A stretch of 64,000 bases of DNA, from NCBI RefSeq assembly GCF_000172415.1, contig NZ_ABLD01000013.1, positions 1-64,000 of the forward strand, read 5' to 3'. This DNA comes from Paraburkholderia graminis C4D1M (lineage in GTDB: Bacteria > Pseudomonadota > Gammaproteobacteria > Burkholderiales > Burkholderiaceae). The notes beneath the pieces are model-generated. The model was not told the DNA's origin. It ran no database searches and worked only from the letters and a program-made list of their open reading frames with translations. Below, one piece after another: positions 26,962 through 36,168 of the stretch. Every line of letters starts with the position of its first letter. The first letter of the stretch is position 1. Position numbers and translations under genes: made by a program.

Positions 26962-28131
26962 GTGCTGGAGGTCGCGGACATCTTCCGCGTCCACGGGCCA
27001 GCGTGGCGACAGACTGTACCGCTGAGCCTGGGACAGCTGAAGGTCATGTCGGCCATCGAACAGTGCCGCACCGCGGCGCTGGGTGGACATGTGTTGCGCT
27101 GTTCCGGCTGCGCAAAGCTGGAGATCTCCTATGACTCGTGTCGCAATCGCCATTGTCCGAAGTGCCAGGCGAGCGCCGCACACCGGTGGCTCGAGGCACG
27201 TCAGGCCGACCTGCTGCCCGTGGAGTATTACCACGTGGTCTTCACGCTGCCCGCCACGATCAGCGCGATCGCCTGGTACAACAAGGCGGTGATCTACGGC
27301 CTGCTGTTCGATGTTGCCGCCGAGACCCTGCGTACCATCGCAGCCGATCCGAAGCATCTGGGCGCGCAGACTGGCGCGACGCTGGTGCTCCATACGTGGG
27401 GCTCGGCACTCACACACCATCCCCACGTCCACGGCATCGTCCCCGGTGGTGGCCTGTCACCCGACGGTGAGCGGTGGGTCGCCTGCCGGCCCGGCTTCTT
27501 CCTGCCCGTGCGCGTGCTCTCACGGCTGTTCCGGCGACGTTTCCTGGAAGAACTCGCTGCAGTGCATCGTCGTGGCCAGTTGCGGTTCTTCGGCGAGTAC
27601 GCCGCGCTCGCCGATCCTGCCGTCTTCGCCCAGTGGCTCGCGCCGCTACGCGCATGTGAATGGGTCGTGTATGCGAAGCGCCCGTTCGCGGGACCCGAGG
27701 CCGTGCTCGCCTACCTGTCACGCTACACGCATCGCGTGGCCATCTCCAACCAGCGGCTCGTTGCGCTCGATGAACGCGGCGTGACCTTCCGCTGGAAGGA
27801 CTATCGCGCGAAGGGGCGCACCCGCTACAAGACCATGACCCTGGGCGCGCACGAGTTCATGCGCCGCTTTCTGCTGCACGTGCTGCCCGGCGGCTTCCAC
27901 CGCATCCGCCACTATGGCCTGCTGGCCAATCCCGTGCGCCGGGCCAATCTCGCGAAGGTGCGCGAGTTGCTGCACGTCGTCCCCACACCCCGCACGCAAC
28001 CCGACGACACCGGTCCCGCTGTGCGCCCCGCCTTCATCTGCCGGCACTGCGGCGCGCCGATGATCGTCATCGAGATCCTCCAGCGCAGCCCACCGATCCG
28101 CGCACCACCTGTACAGCGAGCAGCAGCATGA
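26962..28131 (+). CDS. IS91-family Y2 rolling-circle transposase
   Basis: A 389-residue transposase starting at GTG. An N-terminal zinc-binding region has several Cys (CSGC near 47-50, CRNRHCPKC at 60-68). The HUH motif HPHVH lies at 153-157, and paired tyrosines in YLSRY (251, 255) nick the DNA. These elements move by rolling-circle transposition, can carry off flanking DNA, and leave no target duplication. The gene is full length. Confidence 0.92.
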   Translation: MLEVADIFRVHGPAWRQTVPLSLGQLKVMSAIEQCRTAALGGHVLRCSGCAKLEISYDSCRNRHCPKCQASAAHRWLEARQADLLPVEYYHVVFTLPATISAIAWYNKAVIYGLLFDVAAETLRTIAADPKHLGAQTGATLVLHTWGSALTHHPHVHGIVPGGGLSPDGERWVACRPGFFLPVRVLSRLFRRRFLEELAAVHRRGQLRFFGEYAALADPAVFAQWLAPLRACEWVVYAKRPFAGPEAVLAYLSRYTHRVAISNQRLVALDERGVTFRWKDYRAKGRTRYKTMTLGAHEFMRRFLLHVLPGGFHRIRHYGLLANPVRRANLAKVRELLHVVPTPRTQPDDTGPAVRPAFICRHCGAPMIVIEILQRSPPIRAPPVQRAAA

Positions 28132-28528
28132 GCACAGGTGTTTCGACACGTTCAAGACGACCGTCGGCTCTCCGGCAACGGGACCCGATAGCGAACGCTT
28201 GCGTCCCTCACAGCCACCACGCGGCCGTGCGCCCCGCCTCCCGTCACAAACCCGGGCCGCACAGCCCCGCCAACGTGCATCCCGTCGACATCAACCCGCT
28301 TTGCCCCAGCGCTCCGTCACTCCAACGCCGCACCCGACCTCTTCAATCCCCATAGCGCTAAACGTTCCGGCCACGCCGGAACACTCCGCGGTTTCCTCCA
28401 TCGGGATTTGTACGACGCCTGCCCGCATGCGCCTGTGGCCCGCGCTCATGTCCGTGGTCGAGGGCAGGCATCCTACAAATCTAAACAATATAAGACGTTC
28501 GGCTGTAACGATGTGACTGGCCGCAAAG
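28132..28528. other. Gap between two IS elements
   Basis: About 400 bp without a credible gene. It probably contains the right end of the IS91-like element. Nothing else is recognised. Confidence 0.4.
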
Positions 28529-29761
28529 GGTGGCGGATTCAACCGGTCGATGCAACACACTAGAGTCTGCGTAGGCAGTGGAGGTGTTGCAATGAAACAG
28601 AGGCCGAGGATCTACTATTCTGAGAGTCAGAAGGCACTGATGTGGGACCGCTGGCGCAAAGGCGAAACAATTCATCAGATTGCCAAACTGTTCGATCGGG
28701 GCCACTCTTCAATACAGCGGATACTCGCGGAGGCCGGCGGCATCGAGCCACCGCAAAGGCATCGCGCACTGAAGGCATTGACGCTTGCCGAACGCGAGGA
28801 AATTTCTCGCTGCCTGGTAGCCCGCTTGTCGATTCGGTCTATTGCAGCCAGGCTGGGACGTGCTCCTTCCACGATCAGCCGCGAGCTGCAGCGCAACGGA
28901 GGCATGCAAGATTACCGAGCGAGTCAGGCGGAGGCGCTCGCTGGGATCGGGCACGTCGCCGAAGGTTTGCAAATTGGTGGGAAACCAGACGCTGGCGCGA
29001 GTCGTCGCTGCAAAGCTGAAGCTGCAGTGGTCTCCTGAGCAGATTTCTGAGTGAGCTCAAGCATGTATATGCCGTCAACAAGGACCATCTGGTGTCACAC
29101 GAGACGATCTATCGGAGCCTTTATATTCAAGCTCGCGGCGCCCTGAAAAGGGAATTGCTTGAACACTTGCGACGCTCTCGAGTCATGCGCCGGTCCCGGC
29201 ATCACACATTGAAAACTGAAGACCGCACGAACATTCGCGACGCTGTATCGATCAGCGAACGCCCCGCTACAGCGGAGGATCGCGCAATACCCGGACACTG
29301 GGAAGGCGACTTGCTGTTTGGCAACGCTACGAGCCAGATTGCAACTCTCGTCGAACGTCAAAGTCGATTCGTGATGCTGGTAAAGGTAGCCAGCAAGGAC
29401 TCTGAGGCTGTGGTCAACGCGCTGATACGACACGCCAGCAAGTTACCTCGGGAACTATATAAATCACTGACTTGGGACAGGGGCTCGGAAATGGCCGATC
29501 ACAATCGCTTTACCGTGGCTACCGACATCAAGGTCTATTTCTGCGATCCACAGCATCCCTGGCAACGCGGCTCGAACGAAAACACGAATGGGCTTCTGAG
29601 GCAGTACTTCCCTAAGGGCACCGATCTCTCCGTCTATTCACAGGCTAGACTTGATGTCGTTGCCAGGCGGCTCAACGAACGTCCCCGAAAAACACTAAAC
29701 TTCGACACACCGGCTGAGCGATTTCATCAAACCGTTGCATCGACCGGTTGAATCCGCCACC
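28529..29761 (+). mobile_element. IS30-family element
   Basis: A 1233-bp element bounded by perfect 28-bp inverted repeats (28529-28556, beginning GGTGGCGGATTC, and 29734-29761). The IS30 transposase inside is broken by two frameshifts, but the ends remain perfect, so it could still be mobilised in trans. No convincing 2-3 bp target duplication is visible. Confidence 0.88.
28592..29751 (+). pseudogene. IS30 transposase, two frameshifts
   Basis: It starts at the ATG after GGAGG (MKQRPRIYYSESQKALMWDR) with an IS30 helix-turn-helix (SIRSIAARLGRAPSTISREL). The frame changes near 28935-28945 and again near 29043-29050, where GAGTGAGCTC replaces the expected GAGTGGCTC. The catalytic half then continues (PGHWEGDLLFG, LTWDRGSEMADH, NENTNGLLRQYFPKG) with its DDE residues intact. 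Product length would be near 385 residues if repaired. Confidence 0.85.
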
Positions 29762-29908
29762 GGCTACGGTCCGTTGCGCGATGTGCGGATTGAGAGTCTT
29801 GCCGCGCGTCGGCATCGGGCAGAGTTCGGCCATGAAGAGACGTTCGACACAGGTTTCTGATTTGTCGACAATTCGTGACCGTAAACAACCTTCGACGGAA
29901 GAGCTGGG

Positions 29909-30442
29909 ATGCTGCTGCGCCCGACAGAAATCCGGATTGAATCAACCAGGCTCTTGATCAAACCGTTCTCGGCCAACGACGCGGATGCCACGTTCTCATG
30001 TATAACCCCTTCGCTCACCCGTTACATGGCGTGGGAGCCGCCGGCATCCCGGCATGACTTCGATCGAGTTTGGCGGTCCTGGATACCGTCAATAAACGAC
30101 GGGTCGGACTATGTATTTGCGATCCGGCAACGCGCTGACGGGAGTTTCCTTGGGCTGACCGGCCTTCACCGCGTACGCACCGAGAGCCCGGAACTCGGCA
30201 TCTGGATTCGTGAAGATCGTCATCGAAATGGTTTTGGTCGCGAGGCCGTAACCTTGGTGGCACACTGGGCAACGCGAACCATTGGCTGTGCCAGTTTCAC
30301 CTATCCGGTTGCCGAACAGAACCGCGCCAGCCGGCGCATCGCCGAATCGTTGGGCGGCGTCATTGTGGATAGCCGCGTGACACCAAAGTACATATCCGTC
30401 GTTTACCGAATTCCTCGCCCGCCAGTCATGCGCGAGGTATAA
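29909..30442 (+). CDS. GNAT-family N-acetyltransferase
   Basis: A 177-residue RimJ/RimL-like acetyltransferase. It has the opening ESTRLLIKPFSANDADA, the central LGIWIREDRHRNGFGREAV acetyl-CoA-binding pattern, and AEQNRASRRIAESLGG near the end. It uses acetyl-CoA to acetylate an amine; the substrate (protein N-terminus, small molecule or drug) is unknown. It lies alone between the IS30 element and the large lower-GC gene. Confidence 0.8.
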   Translation: MLLRPTEIRIESTRLLIKPFSANDADATFSCITPSLTRYMAWEPPASRHDFDRVWRSWIPSINDGSDYVFAIRQRADGSFLGLTGLHRVRTESPELGIWIREDRHRNGFGREAVTLVAHWATRTIGCASFTYPVAEQNRASRRIAESLGGVIVDSRVTPKYISVVYRIPRPPVMREV

Positions 30443-30908
30443 GCGGTTCGGCCCACAAACTGACATCCGCCGGCCAGGTGCGGTCACTCGCCCATCCCCT
30501 GGAGCCGTCACTGGAAGGGCTGGTTTGCTCTGAAACCTGCCAGATAGCTTGCGAGTGCATTTCGGCCTTTACGGTTGTTAGCGCTAAGTGGAGCGCCGCG
30601 TGCCGCGAACGGCCGCTTCCGCGAAAAGCTCGGAACCGGAGTCGGCCACGCCCAACTCCCAACCCAACGGCACCTTTCACGTAATACCGCTCTTCTACTT
30701 GTTCGCGTCGCTATCGTGCTTTGACCGGCATCTCTCGACGTTAGCGCGATCCAGCGAATGCCGGAAAAGTGCGAGTTGTACCGCGTAGTAGTAGACGCGC
30801 GCGATGCTCGATGAGGACCAAAGCCGCGCATCGCAGTTGAACCGGTTTCGTGTGCATGGCCTCTGCCACAGCACATCATAGAACTACAGAAAAACGGGCA
30901 ACAAGACC
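30443..30908. other. Non-coding gap before the large nuclease-like gene
   Basis: About 465 bp. No reading frame with coding character, no clear repeat and no strong promoter match was seen. Confidence 0.4.
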
Positions 30909-33386
30909 ATGTCTTCTATCAGCGCCGTCGTCACGCTTAGACCTATCCGATTTGCGTTTCTTGTCAGACCCGACGACGCGAAACGGGTGCATGAGATATT
31001 CAAAGTCAATACTTGCTTGTGGGGTGGGAAATTTAACCCCATCATCCCGTTCTTCCGGCATGTTCCAAAATGGTGGGATCGGCACGGCAATAGTTTCGAG
31101 TCTGCATTGCAGATCATCAATGGATATCTAGATTCTTTCGAGCCTGATTTCCTTGTCGAAGCAGAACCAGGTTTAGCCGATGGGCTAGGGTTCAATAAAG
31201 ATCGAGTGATGCAACTTGCTAGATTACTGAGCCAAGAAAGGGAGCGGTACGGCGGACAAGGCCTGGACGTATTCGATCTATATCGTGATCTGTATAAGAA
31301 AGAATTTCAGTTCGTAAGACGCAACGAGCATGACATCGTAGACGTAGTTCCGCAGGAGGAAGCATTTAAGGCTTTTTGCGCATCTCTGTTTGGGGGCTTC
31401 CCGGAAGAGGAAGGGTTCAAGTACTTCGCTGCCGGATTTACTGACGCGTTCGCGCCGAAGAAGATCAATTTGACACCGGAGACGCTTGTTGAACTTTACA
31501 GGTCGAGGTTCACTTCAGCCTTGCGTATTGGACATTCGACGATCGAGGTAAATTATCATGATCACAGCGATCCTGCGATTTTCGTCCTGGATGCGAAAAA
31601 CCCGAAAGACCTGATCGATTACTGGAATTTGCGGGGGTTCAAGCACGATGTACTGCCCGTTCCAGTGCAATGGCTTGACCGTATGTCGCCATTCTGCAAA
31701 GAGCTAATAGAGCTGAACCACCGACCGTTGCCAGGCAACCCGAACGGCGTGATGATACGCGTGACGGTAATGTTTTCTCGGTCCATCCCGACTGCTGACA
31801 TTGAGGGCTTATACGCTAGGCATTTGCGTGTTGATCAGGAGGGCGCGAATGTGCGTCAGGATTGGTATCCGCCGATATGGCGACCTACTCCAGGCTTTTC
31901 CGTTCGACGAACTCGGCCCACGTTATCGGCTGGCGAACAGCGCTTCGATATGCAGATCGACGGCGACAAACCCGAAATTCGATTCGATACGCTACATCCA
32001 GAATTCGCTGCACAATACGGTGGCGGGGAGTACAGATGGGCAAATGTGGTCAAGTTGGAAGACTGGTCCGGCAAAGCTCACGTGGCGACGGTCTTCCCCT
32101 CCAATTATAGAGACCCGAAGGTTCCGAAATTCGGCTCTCCTCGCGGAGAGATACTACCTACCACAGAAGGATTCGTTTATTTTTCGCAGTTTAAGAACAT
32201 ACCGAACGTTTGGCGGTTGGATGATGGAACGACGGCAATTCGAGAATGGCTCAAAACGTACGGTATAGATGCCGAATTATCGGACGCCGGACGTTCAACG
32301 CAACAGATAATTCAAACGCTGGGCGGCTTCTGGGGCCTTTCGAGCTTCGCGCACGCGGAAATTGTCAAGCTCCTTAACAAAGTCTCGCGTCGGCCAGTTT
32401 CACCATCAATTCAGCACCAAGAATTTAAGAACAAGATTGAACGAGCTGTTAAGGGAAACACTGGGAGGCACGATAATTTCGAAACGCTGGTGGAGCGTGG
32501 TGCAGTCGAGCTTGGTCTGGAGTTGAAATGTTCGAAGTGCGGAAGTTGGGGGTGGCATCCGCTAAGGGAACTAAACCACGAGGTCGCTTGCAGTTTATGC
32601 CTGAGGCAGTTTAGGTTTCCGATTGTGGAGCCGAGTTCAAATCAAAATTCCCGGTGGGCGTATCGGCTTGTGGGACCTTTCGCATTGCCAGACTTTGCGA
32701 AAGGTGGGTACGCGGCCTCCCTGACGATCCGTTTTTTTTCGAGAATTTTCGGTGGGCATGAAACCGGGCTCACGTGGTCTGCTGGACAGATACTGCACCT
32801 TGCGCCTTCAGACAGAGTGGAGGCAGACGTCATTCTTTGGCATCAACGCAAGGCCTTCATGGGACCCAACTACCAGTCCGAACTAGTATTCGGGGAGGCA
32901 AAGAGTTTCCGGGGTGAAAATGCCGAAGAGAGGCGTTCTATTGCGGACGCTTTTCAACAAGAGGACGTGGACCGAATGAAAAGATTGGCGTCCCGGTTTC
33001 CGGGTGCCATCCTCGTCTTCTCAACTATGAAGGAAGCAAGTGATCTCTCTGCGAACGAAATCGACCGAATAAAAAAGCTTGCCGAATGGGGCCGTACATA
33101 TATCCGCGAACGACGACAGACAAGGGCCCCAGTGATCGTGCTGACCGGCACCGAATTGTTTGCCTCGTTTTCACTTTCGGAAGCTTGGCGAGCGACCGGT
33201 GGACGACACGCTGCGATCGCAGAAAGTTTGTTAGGTCGTAGCGATAAACTGAGGGTACTCGCTGACATGACACAGCAGCTGTACTTGGGCATGCAATCGT
33301 ACGGCGAGTGGCACCGAGCGAAATGGGAAAGGCGTAGGCTGCTACGTGAGCGTAGAGTGGCGGCTGCTGGCGACAATCCTGTTTGA
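30909..33386 (+). CDS. Large protein with zinc ribbon and PD-(D/E)XK-like nuclease motif
   Basis: An 825-residue protein I do not recognise as a named family. Residues 1-500 show no motif I can assign; a conserved-looking start is VPKWWDRHG (52-60), FEPDFLVEA (77-85) and DGLGFNKDRV (91-100). A zinc ribbon follows (C541-x2-C544 and C561-x2-C564). Near residues 635-670, VEADVILW then ELVFGEAKSF gives D640 with E663-A-K665, the PD-(D/E)XK nuclease pattern, followed by the strand ILVFST. The tail is rich in basic helix. GC is visibly lower than in the flanks, suggesting recent gain. It sits among IS elements near toxin-antitoxin pairs, so a DNA-targeting defence function is a reasonable inference, not a demonstrated one. 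Confidence 0.75.
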   Translation: MSSISAVVTLRPIRFAFLVRPDDAKRVHEIFKVNTCLWGGKFNPIIPFFRHVPKWWDRHGNSFESALQIINGYLDSFEPDFLVEAEPGLADGLGFNKDRVMQLARLLSQERERYGGQGLDVFDLYRDLYKKEFQFVRRNEHDIVDVVPQEEAFKAFCASLFGGFPEEEGFKYFAAGFTDAFAPKKINLTPETLVELYRSRFTSALRIGHSTIEVNYHDHSDPAIFVLDAKNPKDLIDYWNLRGFKHDVLPVPVQWLDRMSPFCKELIELNHRPLPGNPNGVMIRVTVMFSRSIPTADIEGLYARHLRVDQEGANVRQDWYPPIWRPTPGFSVRRTRPTLSAGEQRFDMQIDGDKPEIRFDTLHPEFAAQYGGGEYRWANVVKLEDWSGKAHVATVFPSNYRDPKVPKFGSPRGEILPTTEGFVYFSQFKNIPNVWRLDDGTTAIREWLKTYGIDAELSDAGRSTQQIIQTLGGFWGLSSFAHAEIVKLLNKVSRRPVSPSIQHQEFKNKIERAVKGNTGRHDNFETLVERGAVELGLELKCSKCGSWGWHPLRELNHEVACSLCLRQFRFPIVEPSSNQNSRWAYRLVGPFALPDFAKGGYAASLTIRFFSRIFGGHETGLTWSAGQILHLAPSDRVEADVILWHQRKAFMGPNYQSELVFGEAKSFRGENAEERRSIADAFQQEDVDRMKRLASRFPGAILVFSTMKEASDLSANEIDRIKKLAEWGRTYIRERRQTRAPVIVLTGTELFASFSLSEAWRATGGRHAAIAESLLGRSDKLRVLADMTQQLYLGMQSYGEWHRAKWERRRLLRERRVAAAGDNPV

Positions 33387-33496
33387 GAGTTTTCAGTCAT
33401 ACTCTTCGGCATGTATTCTGTTGCCCCGAACTCCACGCTCACCTAACCGAAAGCACTGTTTCTGCGCGAACAGGATCGCGCGGCAGACGATGGATT

Positions 33497-33548
33497 TGGT
33501 CGGCGGTAGGGTTCGAAACTACGAATCTTCGGCTTATAAGTCCGGATG
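33497..33548 (-). other. tRNA-like 3' half, degenerate
   Basis: Read leftward, this has an anticodon-arm-like CGGACTTATAAGCCG, a T-arm-like GTAGTTTCGAACCCTAC (G53 changed to T) and a terminal CCGACCA. No 5' half is adjacent. It is probably a remnant or attachment scar; identity of the parent tRNA is unsure. Confidence 0.35.
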
Positions 33549-33759
33549 CGGTGAAAACAGACACTGGATTCGGCACTACCGAGTGCTCAACTGATTGGCC
33601 GCCCCGACGAGCTGGCAGTGGCGATCTTCGCGTCAATGACAGTTCCATCTCCGGAAGCTGCCATCTGAGCGATCAGCAACCGTAGGGCCGCTGCGGGTCG
33701 AAGAGCGACCGCTGCGCAGCGCGCAAAATCGATCCCGCTTCGTTGAAGAGGAGGTTGAC

Positions 33760-33890
33760 GTGGGAACGCTTAATTCTTCCAGCACCCGTCGGGCGCCGTG
33801 GAACAAAGGAAGGATGACTGGCCAGAAGCCCCCCGTTGAAGCTGCGCGAAATCTAGGCGATTCGAACGAGGCCTACTTAACTTCGAACTG
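33760..33890 (+). pseudogene. N-terminal remnant of a tyrosine integrase
   Basis: It starts at GTG after GAGGAGG. The first frame gives TRRAPWNKGRMTGQKPP and the next frame continues LKLREI-stop-AIRTR. This matches the opening I recall of a site-specific integrase common in Burkholderia plasmids (about 200 residues, APWNKGK then GQKPPLKLKEIWAIRIRLQ). A frameshift and stops leave only about 45 codons. Confidence 0.6.
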
Positions 33891-34082
33891 GCGCCCTTAC
33901 GGCGATCATCCCCGGCGTCATTACGCCGATCCCTGACACGCGCAAGGCAACTTGACCAAAACTTGACCGCAGTAGGCAGAAATTGCCGCGAATAGATCGA
34001 AAAGCGCAGCCAGTTAAAATGGTGGCCACCGATGCAAGTCGTTGACTTGACTGCGCTTTATGTCGACACCTAGTTACGGGAA

Positions 34083-34130
34083 GCGGGACTCTTAATCAGT
34101 AGGTCGAGTGTTCGAGTCACTCACGCCCCA
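34083..34130 (+). other. tRNA-Lys(CUU) 3' fragment, probable attachment scar
   Basis: The sequence matches the 3' half of bacterial tRNA-Lys(CUU): anticodon loop CTCTTAATC, T arm GAGTGTTCGAGTCACTC and acceptor ACGCCCCA. There is no 5' half upstream, and the stem after the anticodon is altered. Such 3' fragments are left when integrative elements use tRNA genes as attachment sites. Confidence 0.6.
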
Positions 34131-34320
34131 CTGAACACATCCGGAGCACCACATTCGTGCTACCCGCAGACAGCCCCTTCCAGACCATCCACTGCAGCAC
34201 CTTCCCTTCTTGGCGCCTGTATGCCGTTCACGCGCGGCCGAGTGCTCGGCCAACAGCGTCTGCAACGATAGTGCTGTGAATGTCTTCATCGGGATCACCT
34301 CATGAGTGGATCAGATTCCC

Positions 34321-34734
34321 TCACGCGAAAGGGTTACGCAGCGTCAGGCTGTCGTCGACGATCAATCCGTGATGCATGTCTTCCGTGTAGAGCGCATGGC
34401 AACCCTCGGTCGACGCGGCCGCCACAATACACGCATCATAGAACGCCAGCCCATAGCGTTCAGCAGTGCGCCGCGCGAGATCGTGCATCTCGACCGTAAG
34501 CGGAGTAACCACGCAAAACTGGCGCACCAGTTCCAGAAATTGCCCTACGTCCTGCCATGCCATGCCCAGCTTGCGCACGCAGACATTCGTGACCTCGTTG
34601 AGCACCTGCACGCTGATCGTGGGGCGTAGGCGCAGCAGGGACTCGGCGCGATCCGCCTTAACCGCGTCGGCCGACAGCAGGTACAGTACGACATTGCTGT
34701 CGAGGAACACCCTGGTTTTCTCAGCCGCGCTCAT
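34321..34734 (-). CDS. vapC: VapC-like PIN-domain toxin
   Basis: A 137-residue PIN-domain ribonuclease. Acidic catalytic residues are visible in VFLDSNVVLYLL, in the EVTN helix, and in FYDACIVAAA and LYTEDMHHG near the end. PIN toxins cleave RNA and are held inactive by the partner antitoxin. The start at 34734 overlaps the antitoxin gene by 14 bp; a longer upstream frame is only the antisense-like extension. Full length for the family. Confidence 0.88.
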   Translation of the reverse strand: MSAAEKTRVFLDSNVVLYLLSADAVKADRAESLLRLRPTISVQVLNEVTNVCVRKLGMAWQDVGQFLELVRQFCVVTPLTVEMHDLARRTAERYGLAFYDACIVAAASTEGCHALYTEDMHHGLIVDDSLTLRNPFA

Positions 34735-34954
34735 TCGCCTCGTCCCGGCTGAATTTGAAATCGGCCGGCAGCTTGCCCCGGAAGCGGCGCAGCCGCTGCA
34801 GCAACTCGTCTGCCCCCGGTTTCTTGCGGACGGCAAACGTTCGCTGTGCGTCGATGATGATCTCGATATCGTCGCCCTCGCGCAGTTCCAGCGCTTCGAC
34901 AAGGCTGGAAGGGAGACGGACGGCGAGGCTATTGCCCCATTTTGCAACCTGCAT
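34721..34954 (-). CDS. vapB: AbrB/MazE-type antitoxin (VapB-like)
   Basis: A 77-residue swapped-hairpin AbrB-type DNA-binding antitoxin (MQVAKWGNSLAVRLPSSLVE, then LREGDDIEI) with a C-terminal tail that would cap the toxin. I start at 34954 because GGAG lies 6 bp upstream; an ATG at 34966 is also in frame. It is translated just ahead of and overlaps vapC. A dyad at 34968-34991 lies right before it, suiting autoregulation. Confidence 0.85.
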   Translation of the reverse strand: MQVAKWGNSLAVRLPSSLVEALELREGDDIEIIIDAQRTFAVRKKPGADELLQRLRRFRGKLPADFKFSRDEANERG

Positions 34955-34967
34955 GGCTGGCTCCATA

Positions 34968-34991
34968 GATATACATATTAAATTGTATATC
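34968..34991. promoter_or_regulatory. Palindromic operator of vapBC
   Basis: Perfect 8-bp inverted arms GATATACA and TGTATATC with an 8-bp A/T-rich spacer, 13 bp upstream of the antitoxin start. It is a likely binding site for the antitoxin-toxin complex and overlaps an A/T-rich promoter-like stretch. Confidence 0.65.
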
Positions 34992-35865
34992 TATCATGCC
35001 AAAATTCAAGTTTTCTCGGGACAGAGCCTGGATGAAGCAGGCCGACACAGTCGCGCGTCAAGCTCGATCCGCGACGCCGGTGCGGCGCACGGCATCGAAG
35101 CCCCAACTGCGCAGTACTGCTGCGGCCATCCACGAGCCATCGCATCGCCAGCGGTCTCACCCCGCCCCGGATCCGATCGCGGCGTTCAGCGACAACAACC
35201 GTTCAGAAATTCGATCCCGACGGAATTAAGGCTTGGCTGTTCCGACCATTGATTCGCATCCTGCCTGTCGGCAGACGACGCCTCATCTGTGCCTGAAACC
35301 AAGATCATTTTGCGTGCCAAAAAGATGTAGCGCATGTGGCCACGCACGATTTGGCCGGGTCGCTCGACATTCCGGTTGGCCTTCGTGCCGAGAAAAGATA
35401 GATATCGAGTGTCTGCTAAAAGCTGCAAGAGGCGGTTCGCACTCGTGCCGCGTTAATGCGAATACCTGACGAGGTGGTATCGAATCCCGTTTCACGACGC
35501 ATGCGGCGCATGCGTTTTCCTGGCCTGCTTCCCTGACCGCGTTCGTGGTCAAAAAACGATATCGGGAGCTTCCCGCGAACCTTCCGAGATTGCGCGTGCG
35601 GCTGACCATTGCTGAACAGATTTCCGTTGTCCGCGCAGAAGCCTAGGTGCATCCCATCGCGGGGCAGCGCACAGCGCCGACAAGCGGGGCGGGCAACCAG
35701 ATCAGTCCGCCGAGTCAGTGGCCCATGGTGCCTGGCTCGACCGCTTTGATTCCGTTCGGACTGCTGCTCACGCGATGAGGAAGCCGGCAACACCGCGCAT
35801 TCATTGCCTCACCTACTTGCAGGAAGTGTGCAAAGCGCCACGACGTACGGTGCCCCTCACGTCAA
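34992..35865. other. Gap between the two toxin-antitoxin pairs
   Basis: About 870 bp. Open frames exist (for example leftward 35416-35793), but none has a recognisable domain, a good start or consistent coding character. It looks like decayed accessory DNA. Confidence 0.4.
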
Positions 35866-36168
35866 TCATTCGTCGAAAGAGACCGGGTTTTGCAGCGCAA
35901 TCACCACCGGCCGCTCACGGTGCTGCGCTGCGCTTATATCGTAAACCGCCTGCAAGGCGAGCCAGAAACGTGCAGTACTCACGCCCGCCTTTTCCAATCG
36001 CATGGCGAGTTCAACGCTGATACCGAAGTGGCCGTTGATCAAGCGTGAAAGCATGGCGTATGTAATTCCCAGTCGCTGCGCTGCCTCCGTGATGGAAATT
36101 CCGAGCGGCACGAGTACGTCGCGCTTGATCATCTCTCCTGGGTGCGGTGGATTGCGCATGTCACTCAT
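35866..36168 (-). CDS. higA: HigA-family antitoxin
   Basis: A 100-residue XRE-type antitoxin. It has the classic opening MRNPPHPGEMIKRDVLVPLG and helix-turn-helix ISITEAAQRLGITYAMLSRL followed by NGHFGISVELAMRLE. It neutralises HigB and represses the pair. Its start overlaps the end of higB by 8 bp; toxin-first order is typical of higBA. Confidence 0.9.
   Translation of the reverse strand: MSDMRNPPHPGEMIKRDVLVPLGISITEAAQRLGITYAMLSRLINGHFGISVELAMRLEKAGVSTARFWLALQAVYDISAAQHRERPVVIALQNPVSFDE

Larger units (their letters stand above)
26041..28131 (+). mobile_element. IS91-like element (limits approximate)
   Basis: Tyrosine recombinase gene plus Y2 transposase gene, separated by 23 bp. Ends (oriIS and terIS) are not identified; the coordinates cover only the coding part and ribosome site. 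Confidence 0.6.

Noticed and set aside
34735..34947. N-terminal extension of vapC to 34947
   Set aside because: It overlaps the antitoxin gene completely in another frame. The PIN domain begins at the ATG at 34734.
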